From a virus, in the IMG/VR virus record IMGVR_UViG_3300032011_000148, positions 1-22,510 of that record: a DNA stretch of 22,510 nucleotides, one strand, 5' to 3'. The notes under the pieces are model-generated. The model was given only the letters and a program-made list of their open reading frames with translations, had not been told where the DNA came from and made no database searches. The stretch's first letter is position 1; every line of letters begins with the position of its first letter. Below, one piece after another: positions 16,631 through 22,510 of the stretch. The position numbers and the translations under genes are program-made.

Positions 16631-18606
16631 TCTTGTAGCTTAACTTTCTTAACTGCTTTCATTATAACATCTTTAAGAGATGTTATTTTTGTCTCTCCTG
16701 ATGAAACTATATCAGTCTTACCTTGAGTAACTATTTTTACTCCATCACCTAGAGCATTCATAAGAATTTTTCCAGCGGACCTAATGTTTAAAGTTCCAAT
16801 TCCGTAATCATTTATATTAACATTCTTACCCTGTATATTAACATCTTGACCTCCTGCAGCCACCATGTGAATTTCACCTTTATTATTAATTTCTATTCGT
16901 GCACCTTTCCTATGAAATAAATTAATTCTTTCAAATCCTGGTGTATCATCTATTTCAACTACATGGCCTGATTCAGATTCGTAAACATGATTGAATGGAT
17001 ATTTTGGTTTTACCCATTCTCCTCTATCCTCATTTCTACCACCATCTTTGAGGGTACCATCAAATAAAGTTTTGTCATTCCCAGCAGTTCCACCTTCTTC
17101 GATAAAGTTATTTGGATAAATTTCTTCATTATATTTTCCATCTTGTCTAGCTAATTTGTTTACAGAAGATTCTCCTTCTTCTATATATTCTTCTTTAGGA
17201 TATCTTTGTCCTATCTCATCACCATCTCGTTTAGGTGAATTTTTTAAATCTAATTCTAATCCATAAGTTCTATTAGACATATGTTGAGGGTTTTTTCCAT
17301 CAGCAGTTCCTTTATATTGTTTGGATATTTTGCGTCGTGGATCTTGAAATCCTTCTGGAATATTTATATTTTCTTCATCAATTTCAGTTACAGTCACTTT
17401 GATTTGATTTACATTTTTAATATTTCCTATTGCTTTACCTTCTGGTATAGTGTCACTTACTGTATAACGCTCCATCTCACCGACATTATCAAACTGTAAT
17501 ATATCTCCAACAACATAGTTATCACCAGACACATTTTCTGGAGTTACTAGAAATTCTTCTATTTTACCATCTGGTCCTACAAGTATTTTAGCTGTAAACC
17601 CTTCTCCAGACTCCATCTGTCCAGTCTGTTCATTCTTTGTTTTAGTAGAAAATGTAGGAGTAATTGTAATATAGTTTTTTTCATCCCAACCTACTGCGGT
17701 TGCTTTAGCATGTGGTTCATCCTCATTCCTTAAATCTCCTACTTTTTTACCATCTGGTATGTCTGTAGCTCCTTCTTCATAGTCTATGCCACCACCTGAG
17801 AATGTAATTGTAGGAGCTTCTGTATAACCATATCCATAATTTGTTAATGTAACATCAAAGAGTTCTCCTCCACCTTCTTTACCAGGCTCTCTGATAGTAG
17901 CTCTACCAACAGCAGGTATACCACCATTTAAATTAGTATCTCCTACTTTTTTGCCTTCTGGTATAATACTTGCTTTTTTAACATCTCCAACTTGTTTACC
18001 TTCTGGTAGTTCATCTCCTTCTTCAAATAAAATCTCATCATCACTTTTTGTATAAACAGATGGAGAACTAATTGTTACTGTTGGAGCTGATTTATAAAAT
18101 CCACCTCTATCTTCTATCGTTACATCAGTTATTGTTCCTTTTATACCTGGACTTTTGATGTCTCCTGTAATTTCTATATTTTCTTCATCAACAGCAGTAA
18201 CAGGACCTTTAAATTGTTCATCATCAGTATTTTCAAATCTTTTTATTTTATCTTCTTTTCTTTTTCCCTTGTCATCTAAAGTTCTATCCAGCCTAATAGT
18301 CTTTGAAGGCTGTCCTATTAATGACCCCATAATTACAGGTTGTTGGTTAGCTGCACCATCTCTAAAAAATCCTATTACCCAAGATCCTTCAACAAGACCA
18401 TGCACTGTCGTACCTAATCCAGATATAGAAGAAGATGTTGTAGGCATCATTACTGTCGCCCATGGTAAATCTGGTGTAGCTATCTTTTGTTTATTTTCTG
18501 TATGAATACCAAATATTCTTACACGAACTCTATTCAAAGCTTTTGGATCATTCCTATCTTCAACAACCCCTGTAAACCATTCAAATCCATCTCTACCTTC
18601 AAACAT
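16627..18606 (-). CDS. gp5: gp5-like baseplate hub/spike protein without a recognisable lysozyme domain
   Basis: I place the start at ATG 18606 (659 residues). AGGAGG lies 6 bases upstream and the ATG overlaps the hub gene stop by 8 bases; the TTG five codons earlier is unlikely. Residues about 1-100 form an OB-fold-like domain typical of gp5/VgrG: FTGVVEDRNDPKALNRVRVR, PDLPWATVMMP, GLVEGSWVIGFFRDG and QQPVIMGSL. Residues about 156-410 hold three tandem repeat units instead of the T4 lysozyme. Residues about 540-659 look like a spike beta-helix: HVVEIDDTPG, INLFHRKGARIEI, then short V-x-I steps such as VNIQGKNVNIND and VKIVTQGKTDIVSSGETKI. In T4, gp5 trimerises on gp27 to form the membrane-piercing spike. 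I see no catalytic Glu motif of the T4 lysozyme type, so peptidoglycan-cutting activity is doubtful here. Confidence 0.92.
   Translation of the reverse strand: MFEGRDGFEWFTGVVEDRNDPKALNRVRVRIFGIHTENKQKIATPDLPWATVMMPTTSSSISGLGTTVHGLVEGSWVIGFFRDGAANQQPVIMGSLIGQPSKTIRLDRTLDDKGKRKEDKIKRFENTDDEQFKGPVTAVDEENIEITGDIKSPGIKGTITDVTIEDRGGFYKSAPTVTISSPSVYTKSDDEILFEEGDELPEGKQVGDVKKASIIPEGKKVGDTNLNGGIPAVGRATIREPGKEGGGELFDVTLTNYGYGYTEAPTITFSGGGIDYEEGATDIPDGKKVGDLRNEDEPHAKATAVGWDEKNYITITPTFSTKTKNEQTGQMESGEGFTAKILVGPDGKIEEFLVTPENVSGDNYVVGDILQFDNVGEMERYTVSDTIPEGKAIGNIKNVNQIKVTVTEIDEENINIPEGFQDPRRKISKQYKGTADGKNPQHMSNRTYGLELDLKNSPKRDGDEIGQRYPKEEYIEEGESSVNKLARQDGKYNEEIYPNNFIEEGGTAGNDKTLFDGTLKDGGRNEDRGEWVKPKYPFNHVYESESGHVVEIDDTPGFERINLFHRKGARIEINNKGEIHMVAAGGQDVNIQGKNVNINDYGIGTLNIRSAGKILMNALGDGVKIVTQGKTDIVSSGETKITSLKDVIMKAVKKVKLQE
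17377..18141 (-). repeat. Three tandem units with IPEGKxVGD motifs in gp5
   Basis: Each unit has a beta-hairpin (VTIEDRGGFYKSAPTVTIS; VTLTNYGYGYTEAPTITFSG; and a diverged third copy ending VVGDILQFDN). An acidic stretch and the motif follow: LPEGKQVGDVKK, IPEGKKVGDTN, IPDGKKVGDLRN and IPEGKAIGNIKN. A short strand closes the unit (VGRATI, AKATAV, IKVTVTEI). The first unit has the motif twice. The repeat is also visible at DNA level on the plus strand as recurrences of accttctggta and close variants. Confidence 0.75.
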
Positions 18607-20125
18607 TTCCTTCCTCCTCAAGACTTTTATCCTTAATCATACCTGGTAGTTTCACAGTTGTTGTTTCAATTCTATTCATTAATGAATCTTTAATACATCT
18701 AATATTAACTTTACATTGACTTAAAGCTAATTCCCATTGGATATCTGTAATTAAATATGTACCAGTATGAAAAACATTCTCTGCGGATGGATCACCTTCT
18801 CCAGCTTTAGCTACTGGTATTGCTAATTTAATCATTGCTCCTGCAGTTATATTAGTCCTAGCTGGCAATGTTACATTTAATGAATTATATTTAAGTAGTT
18901 GATCAACAGCTTGTCTATACATATATTTTCCTTTATCATTTCCTTCCGAAAGTCCTGTAAACCAATTGCTTCCACTTTCTTCATATGCATAAGGAGTATC
19001 ACTATTAAATATTACATTTGAATCTTTATAAGAACTTATAGGTTTTAACATACTAACAGTTGATACTATTGGTTCTGCAGACTCATCACCTTCAACTGCA
19101 CTTCCTGAATGTAATATTTCTGGCATTTCTCTAACTAATGGAAATTGTTTTGGTTCATCATCAGCTCCCTTATCTAGGTTTTTATTTGCATTAAACTTCG
19201 CATGATAGTTATAACTCTGTTCGTCCATCTGTTGATTAATTGGATCTATTGTTATTTGTTTTGAAGCAAAAAATCCATTGACTGTTCCTTCTAATACATT
19301 TGCTATAGACCCTATTTGATAACCTTGTATTCTTCTACCCATTCCCATTATCCCAATCTCTTTGCCTTCAACATCTGTTCCCGCAAAATCCCAACCAAGT
19401 AAGGTATCGTCCTTATCTACTAAAGGTGGTGTATATGCAAATAAAGGGATTCCTTCAGATGCTACGAAAGATTCGCGTTTAATCATTTTAGACATATTAC
19501 CAAACCTAAAACCACTATTAGCTGATTCATAAAAGAAATAGCTATCATGTAAAGCATCGTGTTCATCACACTCCTGTGCATTTTTACATAACCAATTGAT
19601 TGCATAGTTTACAGACCAGTTAGGAATAACTATATGACATGATTTAGATTCAGTTACATCTTTTTTATCTACCTCAATACCTAAATGATCTCTAGCTATT
19701 TTTTCTGCAGTGTCAATCATTCCACCTTTTAAGGCTTGATTGATTCTAATTCTTTTTGATTGTATAAGTTCTGGTGAACAAAATTTTAAATTATAAATTA
19801 AAGTATCTTGACCGCTTCTTTGAACTTCTCCTACATGATATATACGAAAAAGTTTATCTATTCTATGTTCTTGTGGTGCATCGTCATAACTTGTTCCATA
19901 TGGTGAACAAAATCTTAAATGTAAAGTTTCTTGACCAAATAACTTAGCATTTTCTAAAAAGCCTGTTCCATCTAATATGGATACTTCTCCTGATAAGAAA
20001 TTTTGAGTAATAGATTCATGGAGCTTAAGACCCATAAAAGCTTTTCTAATATCAAATCCGACTCCCTCATTATTAACAAGAGTTAAACACTCCAACTCGT
20101 ATTGAAAAGGATCATCCCAAATCAT
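18599..20125 (-). CDS. gp27-like baseplate central hub protein
   Basis: The 508-residue protein sits directly before the gp5-like spike gene with an 8-base overlap (ATGTTTGA), where a gp27 partner would be expected. The N-terminal third reads YELECLTLVNNEGVGFDIRK, LKLHESITQNFLSGEVSILD (33-52) and ETLHLRFCSP. It continues with LFRIYHVGEVQRSGQDTLIY (92-111) and LKFCSPELIQSKRIRINQA, the barrel-like organisation of hub proteins that mimic the tube. The C-terminus has LNVTLPARTNITAGAMIKL (416-434) and GTYLITDIQWELALSQCKVN (455-474), which reads like the closing strand of a gp27/VgrG-type hub domain. T4 gp27 is shorter (391). gp27 trimers join the six-fold tube to the three-fold spike. The identity rests on position and overall pattern; sequence similarity to T4 gp27 is not obvious. 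An AGAGG ribosome site lies upstream. Confidence 0.75.
   Translation of the reverse strand: MIWDDPFQYELECLTLVNNEGVGFDIRKAFMGLKLHESITQNFLSGEVSILDGTGFLENAKLFGQETLHLRFCSPYGTSYDDAPQEHRIDKLFRIYHVGEVQRSGQDTLIYNLKFCSPELIQSKRIRINQALKGGMIDTAEKIARDHLGIEVDKKDVTESKSCHIVIPNWSVNYAINWLCKNAQECDEHDALHDSYFFYESANSGFRFGNMSKMIKRESFVASEGIPLFAYTPPLVDKDDTLLGWDFAGTDVEGKEIGIMGMGRRIQGYQIGSIANVLEGTVNGFFASKQITIDPINQQMDEQSYNYHAKFNANKNLDKGADDEPKQFPLVREMPEILHSGSAVEGDESAEPIVSTVSMLKPISSYKDSNVIFNSDTPYAYEESGSNWFTGLSEGNDKGKYMYRQAVDQLLKYNSLNVTLPARTNITAGAMIKLAIPVAKAGEGDPSAENVFHTGTYLITDIQWELALSQCKVNIRCIKDSLMNRIETTTVKLPGMIKDKSLEEEGNV
18613..18618 (-). promoter_or_regulatory. Shine-Dalgarno AGGAGG that decides the gp5 start
   Basis: AGGAGG followed by AAGGAA precedes ATG 18606 with 6-base spacing. 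It is the strongest ribosome site in the window and is written inside the last codons of the hub gene (Glu-Glu-Glu-Gly). It excludes the upstream in-frame TTG at 18621, which would place the site inside the coding sequence. Confidence 0.8.
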
Positions 20126-20127
20126 AA

Positions 20128-20883
20128 TTAACCTCTTACTAAGTCTTTAAACTCTCTTACTATTTTTTGTACATATTGTGGTTGAATATATCTTATTTCA
20201 TGTTTATCTTCATTCACATCTCTTTCATAACTTAAATTTGATACAGCTGTATTTCCTGTTGATACTGTTGTTCTGAAATCGTTTGAATCTGTATAATGAT
20301 GAATTGCATTCTGTTCACTTACAACAGAAGATATTGTAAAACTCTTTCCTGAATCAGCACCTGTTGCTGTACTGTCAGCAGTAAAACTTCCAATAACACT
20401 ATTTAATGTAATTCTATTATGTGTCGGGTTTATATCAGTTATAAATCCATATACTGATGATGATTGTGAAACCTTTTCTCCTAATATAAATTTACGACTA
20501 GCTACTTGTTCATCTTCGGGTTTTGAATGATCGTATGAAACTATATCTGTTGATGAAGAAGCTTCTAAACAAGTACCTGGATATTTTCTATCCATAAATT
20601 TAACAAACAAAGAATTTGATTTAGGCCAATCACTCAAGTCTTGTAAATTTTCATTAACTAAAAAGAATAACCAATAAAGAGTACTATCTCCGTATAATCT
20701 ACCAGCCACAACATCAGGTCTTTCACCTTCTATTATTCTGTAATAACTATATCCTGTAATACCTTCTTGAAGATAACTCCATGTAGATACTTTACGAAAT
20801 AAATCTTTCGCTTGAAAAAATTTACCATCACTCTTAAAATCATAATAGATATCGGGTATATGTCGAAAAAATCCTGTTGCCAT
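20128..20883 (-). CDS. gp53: Baseplate wedge subunit gp53
   Basis: The N-terminal half carries gp53 family features: FRHIPDIYYDFKSDGKF (6-22), then YSYYRIIEGERPDVVAGRLY (45-64) and DSTLYWLFFLVNEN (66-79), a LysM-like fold, and DLSDWPKS. The C-terminus KHEIRYIQPQYVQKIVREFK (227-246) fits the family's closing helix. gp53 clamps gp6, gp7 and gp25 together in the wedge. At 251 residues it is longer than T4 gp53 (196). The excess lies around residues 130-188, which carry a GEKVSQSSSVYGFI, then D..HNRITL...G.F unit resembling the module seen in gp8 and the gp7-like protein. The start has AAGGAG seven bases upstream and follows the gp48 stop by 3 bases. Confidence 0.93.
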   Translation of the reverse strand: MATGFFRHIPDIYYDFKSDGKFFQAKDLFRKVSTWSYLQEGITGYSYYRIIEGERPDVVAGRLYGDSTLYWLFFLVNENLQDLSDWPKSNSLFVKFMDRKYPGTCLEASSSTDIVSYDHSKPEDEQVASRKFILGEKVSQSSSVYGFITDINPTHNRITLNSVIGSFTADSTATGADSGKSFTISSVVSEQNAIHHYTDSNDFRTTVSTGNTAVSNLSYERDVNEDKHEIRYIQPQYVQKIVREFKDLVRG

Positions 20884-20886
20884 AGT

Positions 20887-22510
20887 TTACTCCTTATTAC
20901 CGAATAAAATACCATAATCAACTTGTAAATAACCACTCTCATGTGTAGATACTACATTAGGTATATGTGCAACTTCTTGTGCAGTAACTCCGATTTCTGG
21001 ATCGGTTATTCCAAGAGATTGTGCTATATTATTCCAAGTCCAACTATAGATATTATGTCCTTGATATTGACCTAGTAGTGTGATATTATCTTTTAATGCA
21101 GTATCACTCCTTAAAAGAGAATCACTATGCTGCATCCGTTGTATGATGTAAAACTCCTTGTCTATCTGTTCTTGAGATTTTTCAGGAGGTTCAGGAGGTC
21201 CAACAAATCCTTGTTCATTAGATCCATCCGTTAAATACTCAGCTACTGGACCATATATATCAGGACTCAGCTGAGTTGTTCTGTCAGCAGCTATTCTGTT
21301 ACCTCCGGCCGCCGAATATGCGGAAACCTGTCTTTCATATTTTTGTCTTGACATTTGAGTTGTTTCTTTAAAGGTTAATGTCAGTTCAATAGCTTGTGGT
21401 GAACCATCTTCCATAAGTGCATATCCACCCCCTGCAGCATAATTAACATCACATGATTCAAGTGCAACAGTTAATGGAAAGTCAATCCATCTTTTGATAG
21501 GTCCTTGAAATTTAATTAACCATTCATTTGGCATAGTCCAAATTCTGTCATTATTTCCAGCTGTGCCTGGTAACATTGAAACTTTAAATGCATGAATAAT
21601 ATGTCTAATAGTTTGTGCTTCTAGTGTTGATGAAGGTTTTAATGTAAATTTATAAGTATAACTTCTGAACTCTAAACCAGTGAATGATTGAAACTTCATC
21701 GGATTTGATATAGCGCCTGCAGCTCTTTGTATAATAGCTCCTCCTGGTAACATTCCTTGAAACATTTTCATTACTTCAGACATATCAAAACCTCTATTAC
21801 CCATTAAATCATCAGTAGTACCATCACCACCAGTAAACAATCTTGCAAAGAAAGTATCTACCATTCCACCTTCAGCTGATTCATAAGTAACTTTAATTCC
21901 ATCACCCAAATCATGTGGAAGATATAAGAAAATATCAAACACTTCTTCATTAGCGGGATCATTAGCTTTTGATTTTGTTTCTTCTGTTTCATTAGACCAC
22001 CAACCTAGAGTTGTATCAACTTTTGGTCTAGGCAATGATCTAAAATGTATTGAATTAGGAAAGGCCATAGTTTGTGCTTTATATGATTCTTTCAGGTTTT
22101 GGGCCTTTGCTCCGGCCTGTTCCTCGGATCCAGGCTTAAAACAATTTTCATCTAATAAATTAGCGTTATATCCTGTTGACCTTCCTTTTTCATTAAAAAA
22201 GTGTTCAGGAAAGACTAATACTGTTTGTTTTTTAGGTACAGCTGCAGCCCCTTTTCTCTCTGCACTTTGGTTCAAAGCTAAGGTTCTTTCTTCATAAGCT
22301 CTTTTGTTAGCGTCTTTTACTTTTTGTGAAATGTCATGGATATTAGATGTTCTAACACCTATTGCTCCACTTAATAAATCTGTTAAACCATCTCCTACTC
22401 TTTGATCAAATCTATTTGATAGATTTCTGCCTATACCAAATTTGCTTGTAAGTGAATTACCATCTCCCGCGGTCGATTGTATAATTGGTCTATCTTTAGA
22501 TGAAGTTCCA
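20887..22510 (-). CDS. gp48: gp48-like baseplate tail-tube cap protein with C-terminal S74-like domain (5' end missing)
   Basis: The frame stays open from the stop at 20887 to the right edge (540 codons visible) with no in-frame ATG, so the N-terminus lies outside. The in-frame TTG at 22275 has no ribosome site and is not a credible start. The core matches the T4 gp48/gp54 tube-cap family: EVFDIFLYLPHDLGDGIKVT, then NPMKFQSFTGLEFRSYTYKF, LKPSSTLEAQTIRHIIHAFK, WTMPNEWLIKF and PQAIELTLTFKET. In T4, gp48 caps the hub and starts the tail tube. The protein is much longer than T4 gp48 (364). After the core there is a Pro/Glu linker (GPPEPPEKSQEQ) and then a domain that looks like the autoprocessing chaperone of tail fibres. 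The gene lies 3 bases before gp53, consistent with one operon. Confidence 0.88.
   Translation of the reverse strand, partial: GTSSKDRPIIQSTAGDGNSLTSKFGIGRNLSNRFDQRVGDGLTDLLSGAIGVRTSNIHDISQKVKDANKRAYEERTLALNQSAERKGAAAVPKKQTVLVFPEHFFNEKGRSTGYNANLLDENCFKPGSEEQAGAKAQNLKESYKAQTMAFPNSIHFRSLPRPKVDTTLGWWSNETEETKSKANDPANEEVFDIFLYLPHDLGDGIKVTYESAEGGMVDTFFARLFTGGDGTTDDLMGNRGFDMSEVMKMFQGMLPGGAIIQRAAGAISNPMKFQSFTGLEFRSYTYKFTLKPSSTLEAQTIRHIIHAFKVSMLPGTAGNNDRIWTMPNEWLIKFQGPIKRWIDFPLTVALESCDVNYAAGGGYALMEDGSPQAIELTLTFKETTQMSRQKYERQVSAYSAAGGNRIAADRTTQLSPDIYGPVAEYLTDGSNEQGFVGPPEPPEKSQEQIDKEFYIIQRMQHSDSLLRSDTALKDNITLLGQYQGHNIYSWTWNNIAQSLGITDPEIGVTAQEVAHIPNVVSTHESGYLQVDYGILFGNKE
20890..21108 (-). other. Peptidase_S74-like (intramolecular chaperone) domain at the gp48 C-terminus
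   Basis: The last 73 residues follow the order of the S74 chaperone family: SDTALKDNITLLG, GHNIYSWTWN, GVTAQEV, a P..V segment and GYLQVDYGILFG. In the family the motif is SD.RLK.NI, W.WN, GV.AQEV and GY..VDY. The Ser (codon 21106..21108) and Lys (21091..21093) are five residues apart, the spacing of the autocleavage pair known from endosialidase tail spikes. The usual Arg of SDxRLK is Ala here. Confidence 0.8.

Noticed and set aside
17361-17368. Exact TATAAATA on the minus strand inside gp5
   Set aside because: It encodes Asn-Ile-Asn-Ile in the middle of gp5, with no gene start downstream for about 700 bases; most likely a chance match in AT-rich coding sequence.
18155-18505. 116-codon open frame on the plus strand
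   Set aside because: It lies antisense to the conserved OB-fold region of gp5; the Ser/Leu/Phe-rich translation is a typical shadow.
18607-18621. TTG start giving gp5 five extra residues
   Set aside because: ATG 18606 has a perfect AGGAGG six bases upstream; the TTG would put that site inside the coding sequence.
20733-20942. 69-codon minus-strand frame across the gp48/gp53 junction
   Set aside because: It overlaps both real genes in another frame, is rich in Ile/Val/Lys/Phe as expected of chance AT-rich frames, and has no family resemblance.
22273-22275. TTG as the start of the gp48-like protein
   Set aside because: The same frame continues open to the right edge with sensible protein sequence and no stop, so the gene begins outside the window.
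1-22510. tRNA genes, CRISPR arrays, insertion sequences, origins or attachment sites
   Set aside because: Coding density is near complete and no cloverleaf, spaced direct repeats, terminal inverted repeats or transposase-like frame was seen.

Overview
The window is a single, uninterrupted virion-structure operon of a T4-like contractile-tailed phage. Every gene lies on the minus strand, so transcription runs from the right end of the window to the left. Genes abut or overlap by a few bases, and the largest gap is about 80 bases. The low GC content, the gene order and the protein families resemble marine T4-like myoviruses, such as cyanophages of Prochlorococcus/Synechococcus and SAR11 pelagimyophages. 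No host-diagnostic gene is present, so I do not choose between those hosts. No tRNA, CRISPR, insertion sequence, integrase or plus-strand gene is convincing.

In transcription order the genes are: a gp48-like tail-tube cap (5' end beyond the right edge); gp53 baseplate wedge; a gp27-like hub protein; a gp5-like hub/spike protein without a recognisable lysozyme domain; an unrecognised 427-residue protein; gp25 wedge; gp6 wedge; a short intergenic region with two tandem hairpins; a 153-residue structural protein; a 1534-residue wedge protein in the gene 7 position; a T4-type late promoter (TATAAATA); gp8 wedge; a 1371-residue DUF4815-like virion protein; and a large fibre-like virion protein running off the left edge. 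Together they encode most of the baseplate: central hub and spike (gp27/gp5), wedge (gp53, gp25, gp6, gp7-like, gp8), the junction between baseplate and tail tube (gp48), and peripheral proteins or fibres.

The most unusual feature is at the C-terminus of the gp48-like protein. It ends in a module that reads like a Peptidase_S74 intramolecular chaperone: SD..LK..I, then W.WN, GV.AQEV and GYL.VDY. These domains normally sit at the end of trimeric tail fibres and spikes, not on a tube-cap protein.

Several wedge proteins are also longer than their T4 counterparts because the same few small, probably beta-rich modules recur in them. One is a GxGY hairpin motif, another a G.SGA.G...D..N.L...G.F..GD unit, and the gene 7-like protein carries many Phi-x-LED repeats. 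The gp5-like protein has three tandem units, each with an IPEGKxVGD motif, where T4 gp5 carries its lysozyme. All family assignments come from reading the translations and recalling the families; no database search was run.
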